Part shown: positions 9,181-18,695 of the stretch, piece by piece | How positions within the stretch are numbered: the stretch's first letter is position 1 | Layout of the letters: every line of letters begins with the position of its first letter | NCBI RefSeq assembly: GCF_900100965.1 | Contig: NZ_FMUJ01000002.1 | Span: forward strand, 555,869-619,868 | Direction: 5' to 3' | DNA length: 64,000 nucleotides | Origin: Variovorax sp. EL159 | Lineage (GTDB): Bacteria > Pseudomonadota > Gammaproteobacteria > Burkholderiales > Burkholderiaceae_C | The notes under the pieces: generated by a model | What the model was told of the DNA's origin: nothing | Database searches by the model: none | What the model saw: only the letters and a program-made list of their open reading frames with translations | Translations under genes and position numbers: made by a program

Positions 9181-10523
9181 TGAGCCTGCTCTCGCTGCGG
9201 TGGCGGCTGATCTGGAGCCTGATCCTGTTGCAGGTGGTGGTCGGCTCGCTGGTGCTGGGCGGCTTCATCGGCCTGGTCTGGGTGTTGGGCCGCATGGTCG
9301 ACGAAACCGGGCAGGAGACCATCGGGGTGATCCAACGGGCGCTGGCCCGCGATGCCCAGGGCAAGCTCGTCATGGCGCCGACGTCCGAGTTCCAGCGCCT
9401 GCAGAAGGCCGATCCGCCCTTCTGGTTCATCGCCCGCGATGACAAGGGCGGTGAAATCCGCGAAGGCGAGGTGCCGCCGAGGTATGTCGCGCTCCTGTCC
9501 GCACTCAACGGCATGGAGCGCATGGGCATCGAACCCTCGTCGGACAACACGCAGCCCAAGGCCCGCTTCGAGCGTGTGCAGAGCAGTGCGGGCCCGGTCA
9601 ACGTGATGGTGCAGACCGGTGGGCCGCTGACGGTCAAGAACACGCTCAAGGGCACGGGCATGGTGTTCCTGTTTCTGGTGGCGCCGATGGCGCTGCTGAC
9701 CAGCCTCGGCGTGATCCTGGCCACGCCCTTCGTGGTCAAGCGCGGCCTGAAGGGCGTGGTGGCCACCGCCGAACATGCGGAGAGCATCGACGTGCACGAG
9801 CGCACCACGCGCCTGCCGCTGGACAACGTGGCCAGCGAGATCCGGCCGCTGGTCAATGCCGTCAACCGCGCCTTCGACCGCCTCAACGAAGGCTACGACC
9901 GGCAGGAGCGCTTTCTGGCCGATGCGGCGCACGAGTTGCGCACGCCCATCACCACGCTGCAGATCCACCTCGAAGGGCTGCCGAACGGCCCGCTCAAGGT
10001 GAAGCTGATGCAGGCCTCGGCGCGACTGGCCACGCTGGCCGAGCAGTTGCTCGACCTGCAGCGCCTCGACCACATCGCATCGCACGACCAGCAGGTGGAT
10101 CTGAAGGCGCTGTGCGAGCGGGCGGCGGCCGACATCGCGCCGCTGGCGATCATGAACCGCTGCACGCTGTCGGTCGATGCACCGCATGCACTGGCGGTGC
10201 ACGGCGATGCGCCCTCGCTCGAACGCGCGCTCGCCAACCTGATCCAGAACGCCATCGAGCATGGCGGGCAGGGCTGCGACATCCAGGTGCGGCTGTGCGA
10301 GCCGTCGTGCATCGAGGTGCTCGACTCGGGCCCCGGCATTCCCGAAGCCGACCGCGAGCGCGTGGTGGCGCCGTTCCACCGGCTCGTGCCGCGCGGCCGC
10401 GGGGCCGGTCTCGGGCTGCACCTGGTGGCCGAGGTCGCGCGCTTGCATGGCGGCCAGCTGACCATCGGATCGAGCGAGTCGGGCGGCGCGAAGATGCGGC
10501 TCGAACTCAACCTCGACGCCTGA
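9177..10523 (+). CDS. sensor histidine kinase (partner of regulator at 8497)
   Basis: Inner-membrane kinase of 448 residues. Helices lie at about 10-38 and 160-186 with a periplasmic segment between. His252 lies in LADAAHELRTPITTLQ. The catalytic domain has NLIQNAIEHG, DSGPGIPEAD and GAGLGLHLVAEVARLHGG. The last 17 bases overlap the 3' end of the convergent acyltransferase gene, so the two transcripts should be mutually antisense at their ends. The signal is unknown. Confidence 0.9.
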   Translation: MMSLLSLRWRLIWSLILLQVVVGSLVLGGFIGLVWVLGRMVDETGQETIGVIQRALARDAQGKLVMAPTSEFQRLQKADPPFWFIARDDKGGEIREGEVPPRYVALLSALNGMERMGIEPSSDNTQPKARFERVQSSAGPVNVMVQTGGPLTVKNTLKGTGMVFLFLVAPMALLTSLGVILATPFVVKRGLKGVVATAEHAESIDVHERTTRLPLDNVASEIRPLVNAVNRAFDRLNEGYDRQERFLADAAHELRTPITTLQIHLEGLPNGPLKVKLMQASARLATLAEQLLDLQRLDHIASHDQQVDLKALCERAAADIAPLAIMNRCTLSVDAPHALAVHGDAPSLERALANLIQNAIEHGGQGCDIQVRLCEPSCIEVLDSGPGIPEADRERVVAPFHRLVPRGRGAGLGLHLVAEVARLHGGQLTIGSSESGGAKMRLELNLDA

Positions 10524-11700
10524 GCGGCCTGAACGACCTGAGTGCGCCGAACCCTCCCGGCGCCCTGAGCGCGCGGTTGCACGGATCGGAAAACCACCGC
10601 GCCACCGCTTGCCCCAGCAGGCCCGAAGCCGCGACCACGGCCACGAACCAGAGCGGAATCCACGCAGGCGATGCATCGGCCTGCAGGTACAGCCAGGCGG
10701 CGGGAATCACCACGAACATGTGGCTCAGGTAGACCTCGTAGCTGTGCCGCCCGAACCAGCGCAACGGTGCGGCCGCCGCGCCTTCGCACCATGTCCACGG
10801 CCGCCATTGCGTGGCCACCAGCAGCAGGGCCACGCCCATCTCGAGCAGCGTCACCTGCAGGCCGAAGCGCGTCAGGCCCAGGTGGAACACCTCCTTGCGA
10901 AAGCAGAAGACACCCATGCTCAGCACCACGCCCGCGATCAGCACGAGCCGCTGCACGGCCACCGATGGCAGCCGGGGCATGCGGTGCGCGAGCAGGGCCG
11001 CAAGGCAGCCGAAGGCGATGCCGTCCATGCCGGAGAGGTACGAGTGGTCTTGCCACAGTTCGTTGTCGCTGAACACGCTGCGCGCGAACGGCCCGAGCGC
11101 GATCGGCACGAGCAGCAGCAGGCCCAGCCGCCGCTCGTTGCGCATCAGCACGCAGAGCAGGGGAAAGCACAGGTAGAAGGCCTCTTCCACCGACAGCGAC
11201 CACAGCACGCCCCAGGGCCCGGGCAGGTAGCCGACCTGCGCCTCCAGCCAGTTGAGATGCAGCCCCAGCGCCGCCAGCAACGCACGCCAGAGCGAGACCT
11301 TGTCGGTGTCGAGCGCGAACCATGCGCTGCCCGCCAGATGCAGCACGCTCAACACCGCCAGGAGCAGCAGCAGGCTCGGCAGGATGCGCGCGGCGCGCAA
11401 GCGATAGAACGCCGCGGGCCGTACCTGCGACAACCGGCCCCAGCGGCAGATCGATGCGCTCGTGATGAGATACCCCGAGACCACGAAGAACACGATCACC
11501 GCGTAGTAGCCGCTGCGAAAAAGAATGCCCGTGAGCCGCGGCCCGAGCGATTGCGCCAGTGCCGGCGGACCGAACGGAATGCGCAGGTTCGCGTGCAGCA
11601 GGATGACGAACACCACCAGCAGGCCACGCAGCAGATCGACGTGCGCCATGCGCGGCAGCGTGGCCGGAAAGACAGACGGGTTGGCAGCGGAGCGGGCCAT
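10507..11700 (-). CDS. acyltransferase-3 family membrane protein (OafA/YrhL type)
   Basis: Polytopic membrane acyltransferase of 397 residues that typically O-acetylates or O-acylates sugars of LPS O-antigen, exopolysaccharide or peptidoglycan. The start is at 11700 (MARSAANPSVFPATLPRMAHV); further upstream codons are open but lie before the divergent gene. The first helix carries the family motif DLLRGLLVVFVILLHAN with its catalytic histidine. SVEEAFYLCFPLLCVLMRN is the second conserved family block. About ten hydrophobic segments follow. No sugar-specific neighbour identifies the substrate. Confidence 0.83.
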   Translation of the reverse strand: MARSAANPSVFPATLPRMAHVDLLRGLLVVFVILLHANLRIPFGPPALAQSLGPRLTGILFRSGYYAVIVFFVVSGYLITSASICRWGRLSQVRPAAFYRLRAARILPSLLLLLAVLSVLHLAGSAWFALDTDKVSLWRALLAALGLHLNWLEAQVGYLPGPWGVLWSLSVEEAFYLCFPLLCVLMRNERRLGLLLLVPIALGPFARSVFSDNELWQDHSYLSGMDGIAFGCLAALLAHRMPRLPSVAVQRLVLIAGVVLSMGVFCFRKEVFHLGLTRFGLQVTLLEMGVALLLVATQWRPWTWCEGAAAAPLRWFGRHSYEVYLSHMFVVIPAAWLYLQADASPAWIPLWFVAVVAASGLLGQAVARWFSDPCNRALRAPGGFGALRSFRPLRRRG

Positions 11701-11773
11701 CGCCGCGATTCTGTGCGAGCACACGGCGCCGTCCCTGAAGAGCTGCTGAAGCACCGACAATCGACCGCTGCCC

Positions 11774-12043
11774 ATGCCTTTCGCCGACACAGACTTTCCC
11801 CCGCCGACCGACCTCGCGAGCGCCCAGGCGCTGATCGCGGCCGTCCGGTCCGAAGCCGCCGCGCAACAGGTCGCCCTGCGCGTGCCGCCACCCGAGCCCA
11901 CCACCTGCTGCGGGCGCGGCTGCAACGGCTGCGTGTGGGAAGGCTGGCTGGCGGCAGTGGCCTATTGGCGCGACGAAGCGTCGCTGCTGCTCGCTTCGCC
12001 CGAGGGCCTTGCCGCACCCGCCAGCCATAGCACAGGAACCTGA
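11774..12043 (+). CDS. small cysteine-rich protein, oxidoreductase-like domain (PF09791 type)
   Basis: Protein of 89 residues. The core PPEPTTCCGRGCNGCVWEGW carries four cysteines in a CC-x3-C-x2-C pattern, followed by AVAYWRDEA. This matches the short oxidoreductase-like N-terminal domain found alone in many betaproteobacteria and fused in eukaryotes. The cysteines could bind a metal or act in redox chemistry; the function is not established. It is divergent from the acyltransferase gene with a 73-base gap. Confidence 0.78.
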   Translation: MPFADTDFPPPTDLASAQALIAAVRSEAAAQQVALRVPPPEPTTCCGRGCNGCVWEGWLAAVAYWRDEASLLLASPEGLAAPASHSTGT

Positions 12044-12103
12044 AGAAGACGGCGGTCGCCGCCGTTTAGAGTCTGCGGATTCATCACTTCAGGAGGAACC
12101 CGC

Positions 12104-13063
12104 ATGACAGCATTTCGCACGCACAACGCCGCCCGTCTCGTTGCCGTTCTGGCCCTGCCGCTGACCGTCGTCCTGGCCGGATGCAAGCCGGATGCACCGG
12201 CGTCGTCGGCGGCACCGACCGCCGCGCCGGGCTTGGTGGTGCCTGAAAAGCAGCAGGTCGAAAAACTGAATGCCTACGTGATGGCCTACAACAAGCTGCT
12301 GCAATGGCACAGCTTCGGCAAGATCCTGCGCGACTACCAGCGCGCCAATCCGAAGATCGCCAAGGCCGGCGCGCCGCTGGACAGCTACAGCTTCGGCGGT
12401 GGCGACGTCGACGCCGCCCTGCGTGCGTTCGAGAAGGCGATGGCCATGACGCAGTCTCTGCCGGAGCTGGACGAACCCGGCAAGGCGCTCAAGGCTGCGC
12501 TCGAAACGGTCAACCCGCTGATCAAGGAAGCCCGCACCTACGAAAGCACCAAGGAATACCTGAGCGACAAGGGCGCCAAGGCGCGCCAGATGGACGGCCC
12601 GCTGGTTGCGGCACTGAGCGCGGCCAACAAGGCCACCGTGGCCTTCGGGACCGCGCTGTCGGCGCAGACGCTCAAGCGCGACGAGGCGGAACTGGCCACG
12701 CTCAAGCCCGGCACCGTCGGCTTCCACAAGCTGAAGGTCTCGCTCGAAACCCGCAAGCTCGCGACCGCCGTCAAGGCCGCGCTCGACGACAAGCAGAACG
12801 TGCCCGCCATCGACACCGCGCTGCAGGCCGTGAGCGCCGCGAACACCGAGCTCGGCACGCTGCGCAAGGATCCGAAGGCACCGCCCGCGTGGGACCCGGT
12901 GTGCGCGATGTACAAGGACAAGATCGACAGCCTCATCGGCGGCACGCGCACGCTGGTGGCCGCCATGAAAGACGGTTCGGGCAAATCGGTGGGCGAGGCC
13001 GCCAGCCAGTGGTTCGACATGCGCAACAGCGCGGTCGACGCGTCGAACAACTGCGGCGGTTGA
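12104..13063 (+). CDS. DUF3829-type (YiiG-like) lipoprotein
   Basis: Predicted lipoprotein of 319 residues: the signal peptide ends in VVLAGC, with lipidated Cys27, followed by a short Ala/Pro/Ser-rich linker. The rest is largely alpha-helical, with EKLNAYVMAYNKLLQW near the start and NTELGTLRKDPKAPP later, the pattern of YiiG/DUF3829 proteins. Function is unknown. A good Shine-Dalgarno (AGGAGG) precedes the ATG at 12104. The protein is probably anchored in the outer membrane. It is followed at 110 bases by an AraC regulator gene with no obvious link. Confidence 0.72.
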   Translation: MTAFRTHNAARLVAVLALPLTVVLAGCKPDAPASSAAPTAAPGLVVPEKQQVEKLNAYVMAYNKLLQWHSFGKILRDYQRANPKIAKAGAPLDSYSFGGGDVDAALRAFEKAMAMTQSLPELDEPGKALKAALETVNPLIKEARTYESTKEYLSDKGAKARQMDGPLVAALSAANKATVAFGTALSAQTLKRDEAELATLKPGTVGFHKLKVSLETRKLATAVKAALDDKQNVPAIDTALQAVSAANTELGTLRKDPKAPPAWDPVCAMYKDKIDSLIGGTRTLVAAMKDGSGKSVGEAASQWFDMRNSAVDASNNCGG

Positions 13064-13173
13064 GATGGCCGAGGGGCCTCGCTCATTGCTCATCCGCGGC
13101 GGCGATGCCTCGTCACTGGGTCCGAGGCACCGACGATGCGATCCTTGCAACACAGCACCGACCGACGAACGCC

Positions 13174-14082
13174 ATGCCTTCAACAGACCGCGCAACCGCC
13201 GAAGCGCTTGACGAGCGCGTACCGGGCGAACTGATTGCCAGCAGCAAGGGCAAGCCGTGGAAAGACCTGCTCGTGCAGGTCTTCCAGCGCCGGCCGGTGC
13301 AGGAGAGCCTGATCATCCCGGCCGTGCCCGAACCGCTCATCGTATGGGTGCTCTCGGGAAGCGCCGTCGTGGAAGAGCGCGAACTGGGCGGCACCTGGAT
13401 TGCCAATGCGGTCAACGTCGGCGACTTCTTCTTGACCACATCTCCGAGGCCGTGCGAGCTTCGCTGGACGACGCGAGGCAGCGAGCCTTTTCGCGTGATG
13501 CATGTCTACCTGGGGCTCGACGTCATGCGCCGGGCCTTCAAGGAGATCCAGCCCGACGACGAGCCGGTGCTGGTGCTCAGGGAGGTGTCCGGCGCGAGCG
13601 ATCCGACGCTGTCGCTCTTCCTCGAACAGTTGCGCAGCGAACTCATGTCGCGGCACAAGCCCAGCGCGTTGATGGTGCAGGGGCTCGCCCAGGGCTTGGC
13701 GGTCCATCTTGCGCGCGCGTATCCCGACCCCGGCAAGCGCTCTCCCGCACCGCGCGGCGGCCTGCCCGCGTTCAAGCTCCACCGCATCATCGACATGCTC
13801 GAGGCCGGATTGGCCCGGAGTTTCCAGCTCGAACCGCTGGCACGCGCGGCGGGGCTCAGCGAATTTCATTTCTGCCGCGCATTCAAGAAGACGACGGGCT
13901 TCGCGCCTTCGCGCTACTTCATCCGCATGCGCATCGAACGTGCGCGCCGTTTGCTGCGCGACACCACGAAGCCTGTGATCGAGATCGGTCTCGACGTCGG
14001 CTACACCAGCCCCAGCCACTTCGCCCAGGTCTTCAGGCGCGAGGTGGGCGTGGCGCCGAGTGAATACCGCGGCAGGAGCTGA
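13174..14082 (+). CDS. AraC-family transcriptional regulator
   Basis: Regulator of 302 residues. The N-terminal half is a cupin-like effector domain (VPEPLIVWVLSGSAVVEE). The C-terminal 100 residues contain two helix-turn-helix motifs: FQLEPLARAAGLSEFHFCRA, then VIEIGLDVGYTSPSHFAQVF, ending in the family signature VGVAPSEYRGR. The ATG at 13174 follows the preceding gene by 110 bases. The short-chain dehydrogenase gene starts 138 bases downstream in the same orientation and is a plausible target. Confidence 0.9.
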   Translation: MPSTDRATAEALDERVPGELIASSKGKPWKDLLVQVFQRRPVQESLIIPAVPEPLIVWVLSGSAVVEERELGGTWIANAVNVGDFFLTTSPRPCELRWTTRGSEPFRVMHVYLGLDVMRRAFKEIQPDDEPVLVLREVSGASDPTLSLFLEQLRSELMSRHKPSALMVQGLAQGLAVHLARAYPDPGKRSPAPRGGLPAFKLHRIIDMLEAGLARSFQLEPLARAAGLSEFHFCRAFKKTTGFAPSRYFIRMRIERARRLLRDTTKPVIEIGLDVGYTSPSHFAQVFRREVGVAPSEYRGRS

Positions 14083-14220
14083 GCCGACGGACAGCAAGAT
14101 CCCGACAGTGTCCGCAACGGCGCGAGCGCTCCAAACGCGCTGCAAGCCGACCATTCATCCCGTGCCGAAAAGGCACGACAAGGTACGAAACCTCAACTGG
14201 ATGAATGGAAGAAAACTGTC

Positions 14221-14967
14221 ATGGAACTCAATGGAAAAGTTGCGTTGGTCTCCGGTGCTTCAAGCGGGATCGGTGCCGCCACCGCGCGCAAGTTGGCTGC
14301 AAATGGCGTGAAGGTCGGCGTCGCCGCCCGCCGCCGCGACCGGCTCGATCGACTCGTGGCCGATATCCGTGCCGCGGGGGGCGAGGCGCTGGCAATCGAG
14401 ATGGACGTCACCGACCAGGCGTCCGTCGCCTCGGGCGTGCGCAAGCTGGCGGACGCCTGGGGCGCGATCGACATCGCCTTCAACAACGCCGGCCTGATGC
14501 CCATCTCGGATATCGAAAGCCTCAAGACCGATGAATGGCATCGCATGATGGATGTCAACGTGAAGGGCCTGCTCAACACGACGGCGGAAGTGCTGCCGTA
14601 CATGAAGCGGCAAGGCGGTGGCCACATCGTGAACACTTCGTCGATTGCGGGCCGCAAGGTGTTTCCGGGGCTGTCGGTCTATTGCGCCAGCAAGCATGCG
14701 GTCACGGCGTTTTCGGAGGGGCTGCGGCTGGAGGTTGCACCGAAGCACAACATCCGCGTGACCTGCATTCAGCCCGGCGCGGTCGAGTCGGAGCTGTTCG
14801 AGCACATCTCCGACGAGAAGTACCGCGAGCAGATGGAAGCGCTGAAGGACCAGATGACCTTTCTCAAGGCCGAGGACATCGCCGACACCATCCTCTTCGC
14901 GCTGAAGGCGCCGGCGCACGTCAATGTGGCCGAGGTCTTCGTGCTGCCGACCACGCAGCCCTGGTAA
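14221..14967 (+). CDS. short-chain dehydrogenase/reductase (classical SDR)
   Basis: NAD(P)-dependent oxidoreductase of 248 residues. The cofactor motif is SGASSGIG at 11-18, NNAG lies at 88-91, catalytic Ser140/141, and YxxxK is Tyr154 and Lys158 in SVYCASKHAV. The basic pair in AARRRDRLDR after the second strand favours NADP(H). It resembles the YdfG/clavaldehyde-dehydrogenase-like oxidoreductases used against small carbonyl compounds. The preceding AraC gene may control it. Substrate unknown. Confidence 0.85.
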   Translation: MELNGKVALVSGASSGIGAATARKLAANGVKVGVAARRRDRLDRLVADIRAAGGEALAIEMDVTDQASVASGVRKLADAWGAIDIAFNNAGLMPISDIESLKTDEWHRMMDVNVKGLLNTTAEVLPYMKRQGGGHIVNTSSIAGRKVFPGLSVYCASKHAVTAFSEGLRLEVAPKHNIRVTCIQPGAVESELFEHISDEKYREQMEALKDQMTFLKAEDIADTILFALKAPAHVNVAEVFVLPTTQPW

Positions 14968-15041
14968 GGCCGCGCCGGCGCGGGCCAGGACACGAGGATG
15001 ATTGTTCCCGGCTTGCGCCGGGCCGCGATATCCTCGTGCGC

Positions 15042-15812
15042 CTACTGGTTCTGCGAACCGCGGTGCGCCCAGCCGGTCGTGTGCTTTTCGATCACGCTGA
15101 AAAGCTCGTACATCAGCATGGCCATCGCGCCCACCACCATCAGGCCCGCGAAGGCCAGGCCCATCTGCATGGCCGAGCCGGCGGAGATCAGCAGATAGCC
15201 GATACCTTCGTTGGCGGCCGTCATCTCGCTCACCGTGGTGCCGACGAAGGCCAGGGTGATGGCGACCTTCAGCGAGCCGAAGAAGTAGGGCATGGAGCGC
15301 GGCAGGCCGATCTTCATGAGCACGTCCCAGCGCTTGGCGCCGAGCACGCGCAGCACGTCTTCGAGTTCGGGCTCCAGCGTGGCCAGGCCGGTCGCGATGT
15401 TGACCATGATCGGGAAGAAGCTGATCAGGAAGGCCGTGAGGATCGCCGGGCCGACACCGATGCCGAACCACACCACCAGGATCGGCACGAAGGCCGCCTT
15501 GGGCAGGGCGTTGAAGGCCGTCATCAGCGGGTAGATCGCCGCATAGGCAATGCGCGAGCTGCCGATGACGAAGCCCATCAGCACGCCCACCACGATCGCC
15601 AGGCCGAAGCCCGCCATCGTGACCCAGAAGGTGCGCCACGCATGGCCCGCGATGATTTCCTTGTATTCCCAGAACTGCGTCCAGATGCGCCAGGGGCTCG
15701 GGAAGATGAAGTCGGAGACCTCGAAGCCCGCGCAGATGATCTGCCACAGCAGGATCACCGCGACCAGCAGCAGCCACGGCGACCAGCGTTCGATTTGCTT
15801 GGTGTTCTTCAT
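15042..15812 (-). CDS. ABC transporter permease (SsuC/TauC/ThiX-like)
   Basis: Inner-membrane permease of 256 residues, third gene of a substrate-binding protein, ATPase, permease operon on the minus strand. It has about six hydrophobic helices and the cytoplasmic EAA loop ELEDVLRVLGAKRWDVLMKI that docks to the ATPase. It belongs to the binding-protein-dependent group importing nitrate, sulfonates, taurine, thiamine precursors or pyrimidines. The adjoining hydantoin-type genes suggest a small N-heterocycle as substrate, but this is inference. Confidence 0.88.
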   Translation of the reverse strand: MKNTKQIERWSPWLLLVAVILLWQIICAGFEVSDFIFPSPWRIWTQFWEYKEIIAGHAWRTFWVTMAGFGLAIVVGVLMGFVIGSSRIAYAAIYPLMTAFNALPKAAFVPILVVWFGIGVGPAILTAFLISFFPIMVNIATGLATLEPELEDVLRVLGAKRWDVLMKIGLPRSMPYFFGSLKVAITLAFVGTTVSEMTAANEGIGYLLISAGSAMQMGLAFAGLMVVGAMAMLMYELFSVIEKHTTGWAHRGSQNQ

Positions 15813-15825
15813 GGGTGCGCTCCGC

Positions 15826-16686
15826 TCAATGGGCCGCAGCGGCGGCCGTCTGCGCCGCGCTGATGCCCGTGTTGCGGATGGCGCCGATGTGCCCGCGAAG
15901 CTCCAGCACGATGTCGGTGAACTCCTTCGTGTAGGTCAGCTCCAGCTCGCGCGGACGCGGCAGCTCGATCTCGCGCTTGACCACGAAGCGGCCCGGGCTC
16001 TTGCTCATCACATACACCGTGTCGGCCAGGAACACCGACTCGCGCAGGTCGTGCGTGACCAGGATCACGTTGAACTGCTGCTCGGTCCAGAGGTCGCGCA
16101 GGATGCACCACAGCTCTTCGCGCGTGAACGCATCGAGCGCGCCGAAGGGCTCGTCGAGCAGCAGCATCTTGGGCTCGTGGATGAGCGCGCGGCAGATGCT
16201 CGCGCGCTGCTGCATGCCGCCCGAGAGCTGCCACGGAAACTTGTCTTCGTAGCCTGCAAGGCCCACCTTCTGCAGCAGCTTGCGCGCGCGCTCGACGTAT
16301 TCCTTGCGCTTGGCCTTGAAGTTCGAGCGGTAGGGCTCGACGATTTCGAGCGGCAGCAGCACGTTGTCGACCGTGGTGCGCCACGGCAGCAGCGACGGCG
16401 CCTGGAAGGCCATGCCCGAGATCTTCAGCGGCCCGGTGACCGGTGCACCGTCGATGCGGATCTTGCCCATCGACGGCATCTTCAGCCCGGTGGTGAGCTT
16501 CATGAAGGTCGACTTGCCGCAGCCCGAAGGCCCGACGATGGCGATGAATTCGCCGCGCCTGACCTTCAGGTCGATGGCCTCGACTGCGAAGTGGTTCGCG
16601 CGCAGCAGCTCTTCGTTGTAGGCGAGCCAGACGTCCTGGAAGTCGACGAAGGGAGCCGTGGTGTCCGACGGGGCTGCCTGCATCAC
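15826..16686 (-). CDS. ABC transporter ATP-binding protein (SsuB/TauB/ThiZ-like)
   Basis: ATPase subunit of 286 residues. Walker A is GPSGCGKST at 52-60, the signature motif is LSGGMQQRASICRAL, Walker B is MLLLDEPFGALD, and the switch histidine is in ILVTHDLRES. Its start overlaps the stop of the binding-protein gene by four bases, and the permease begins 13 bases after its end, so the three are one operon. A short helical C-terminal extension follows the nucleotide-binding domain. Confidence 0.92.
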   Translation of the reverse strand: MMQAAPSDTTAPFVDFQDVWLAYNEELLRANHFAVEAIDLKVRRGEFIAIVGPSGCGKSTFMKLTTGLKMPSMGKIRIDGAPVTGPLKISGMAFQAPSLLPWRTTVDNVLLPLEIVEPYRSNFKAKRKEYVERARKLLQKVGLAGYEDKFPWQLSGGMQQRASICRALIHEPKMLLLDEPFGALDAFTREELWCILRDLWTEQQFNVILVTHDLRESVFLADTVYVMSKSPGRFVVKREIELPRPRELELTYTKEFTDIVLELRGHIGAIRNTGISAAQTAAAAAH

Positions 16687-17717
16687 TTGCGCAGGACGGT
16701 GTTGAGTTCAGCGGCGGGCGGCAGCAGCGAGGCTGTCCACACGGCATCGGGGCTCACGCGGGTCTTGGTGTTGAACGCGTCCGACACCTGCGATGCCATC
16801 AGCGCCATGCGGCCTGCATTGACCACGCCGAAGCCTTCGGTGCGCGCATCGGGGCTGTTGATGACGGTGTCGATCGCCAGTTGCAGGCGGCGCGTTTCGA
16901 GCTTGCTGTCGACGATGCCGTCGCGTGCCTTCACCGAGGCGATGGCCGCGGCGGGGTTGGCAATGACTTCCTTCGCGCCCTTGGTGAAGGCCGAGAGGAA
17001 GGCCTTCACCGCCGCCGGGTTCTCCTTGATGAGCTTGGGCGACGCGATGATGACGTTGCCGTAGAGCTTCACGCCGTAGTCGGGGTAGGGAAGGATCACC
17101 ACGTCGGCCGTCTTGGCGCCGCGCGCCTCGAGGTTGAGCAGCGAGGTGAAGGTGAAGCCGGTGATGGCGTCGATGTCGCCGCGCATCAGCATGGTTTCGC
17201 GCAGCGTCGGGTCCATCGCGGTCCAGTTGACGGCGCCGATGTTGTTGGCCTTCGCGAAGATCGGGAAGGCGCGGCGGCCCGCGTCGAACACCGGCGCGCC
17301 GAGCTTCTTGCCTGTGAGGTCGGCCGGCTTGGTGATGCCGCTCTTCTTGAGCGCCATGACCGAGGCCGGCGTGTTGTTGTAGACCATCATCACCGCGACC
17401 GGCTTGTTCGGGCTGTCGGGGTTGTTGGCGTGGAATTCCATGAGCGCCGCGAGGTCGGCAAAACCCATTTCATAGGCGCCCGAGGCCACGCGCGTGACGG
17501 TGCCGCCCGAGCCGTTGCCGGCGTCGATGGTCACGTCGAGGCCGGCGGCCTTGAAGTAGCCCTTGGCGGCGGGGTGCAGGAACAGCGCGGCCGGTCCTTC
17601 GAAGCGCCAGTCGAGCTGGAACTTGATCGGCGTCGGGGTCTGCGCAAAGGCCGGAGCAAGGCCGAAGCTCAGAGCCGAGGCGGCGAGGAAGGACTGGATC
17701 AGTTGGCGCTTGTTCAT
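16683..17717 (-). CDS. ABC transporter substrate-binding protein (NMT1/THI5-like)
   Basis: Periplasmic binding protein of 344 residues. It starts MNKRQLIQSFLAASALSFG with a signal peptide cleaved after AFA, at about residue 25. The mature domain begins IKFQLDWRFEGPAALFLHPA, with GYFKAAGLDVTIDAGNGSGG, the pattern of NMT1/THI5-like proteins that bind thiamine-pyrimidine, riboflavin, sulfonate or related N-heterocycles. It is the first gene of its operon. The ATG at 17717 was chosen because it starts a proper signal peptide; the open frame continues far upstream without conservation. Confidence 0.88.
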   Translation of the reverse strand: MNKRQLIQSFLAASALSFGLAPAFAQTPTPIKFQLDWRFEGPAALFLHPAAKGYFKAAGLDVTIDAGNGSGGTVTRVASGAYEMGFADLAALMEFHANNPDSPNKPVAVMMVYNNTPASVMALKKSGITKPADLTGKKLGAPVFDAGRRAFPIFAKANNIGAVNWTAMDPTLRETMLMRGDIDAITGFTFTSLLNLEARGAKTADVVILPYPDYGVKLYGNVIIASPKLIKENPAAVKAFLSAFTKGAKEVIANPAAAIASVKARDGIVDSKLETRRLQLAIDTVINSPDARTEGFGVVNAGRMALMASQVSDAFNTKTRVSPDAVWTASLLPPAAELNTVLRK

Positions 17718-17845
17718 GCGGTTTCCGTGAATGTGAATGCTTCGGCATTCAAGCAAAAACGGTGCCCGCACGCGATTGGTGCGAACCCTTCCGGTGAAAC
17801 GCGGTGGTGCATGGCCTGCACCTTCCAGGGGTTCAGGCCCGTGAT

Positions 17846-18619
17846 TCAGGCATCTGCTGCACCGAAGCCGAGCCAATACGGGTCGCCGACCCGCTTGCCG
17901 ACGCTGCTGGCGGCATCGCGCACGATCGCGCCGAAGCGTTCGATGAGTGGCTCCGACAGCAGCTCCGCCGGCAGCGCGATGCCGAAGGCGTAGGTCTGGC
18001 GCGTGGCGGCGTCGAACACCGCGGACGAAATGCCGGCCACGTTGGTCACGTATTCGCCGCGCGACAGGGCCCAGCCGGTCTCGCGGATGACGGCCAGCCG
18101 GCCCAGCAGATCCTTGCGGGTTTTCGGCGCATGGCCGCGGCCCTGGTCGAGCCGGGTGCCCAGCAGCGCCACCACTTCTTCGTCGCTTTGGCGAGCCAGC
18201 AGCGCGCGGCCCATGGCGCTCGAATAGGCCGGTGCGCGGCTGCCCGGCGGCGTGTAGATCTGCAGCGCGCCGGCGCCGGTGCGCATCTGGATCACCAGCG
18301 TGTCGACACCGTCGAGCACGTTGATGTAGCCGGTGAAGCGGGTCTCGCGCACCAGCGCATCGAGCGCCTCTTCCACCAGCGACGCGGCGTTGCGCGAGGC
18401 GCGGAAGTGGTACGAGGCTTCCATGATCACGCCGCCCGGCCGGTAGGCGCGCGTGGCCGCGTCGCGGTCGAGAAAGCCGTAGCTGGCCATCATGCTCAGC
18501 GTGCGCGAGGCCGAGCTTTTCGGCAGGCCCAGCTCGGTCACCACGTCCGTCACCGTGATGTCGCGGCGCAGCCGCGCGATCAGTTTCAGGACGTCCATGG
18601 CGTTGGCGAGGGTGCTCAT
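17846..18619 (-). CDS. IclR-family transcriptional regulator
   Basis: Regulator of 257 residues. The winged helix is at about 5-60 (NAMDVLKLIARLRRDITVTD, ELGLPKSSASRTLSMM) and the IclR effector domain follows (SSAMGRALLARQSDEEV, GISSAVFDAATRQTYAFGI). It lies between the ABC importer operon (same strand, 128 bases further on) and the divergent OPT-transporter operon. A 17-base palindrome in the divergent intergenic region is its likely operator, so it probably controls the unit on both sides. Confidence 0.9.
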   Translation of the reverse strand: MSTLANAMDVLKLIARLRRDITVTDVVTELGLPKSSASRTLSMMASYGFLDRDAATRAYRPGGVIMEASYHFRASRNAASLVEEALDALVRETRFTGYINVLDGVDTLVIQMRTGAGALQIYTPPGSRAPAYSSAMGRALLARQSDEEVVALLGTRLDQGRGHAPKTRKDLLGRLAVIRETGWALSRGEYVTNVAGISSAVFDAATRQTYAFGIALPAELLSEPLIERFGAIVRDAASSVGKRVGDPYWLGFGAADA

Positions 18620-18695
18620 ATTTCTTGGCTTGTGGCGGGTTGGGGATCATAGGTTCGACGGCATCGGGGTCTTCCCGGATGGGGGCGAACGCGCC

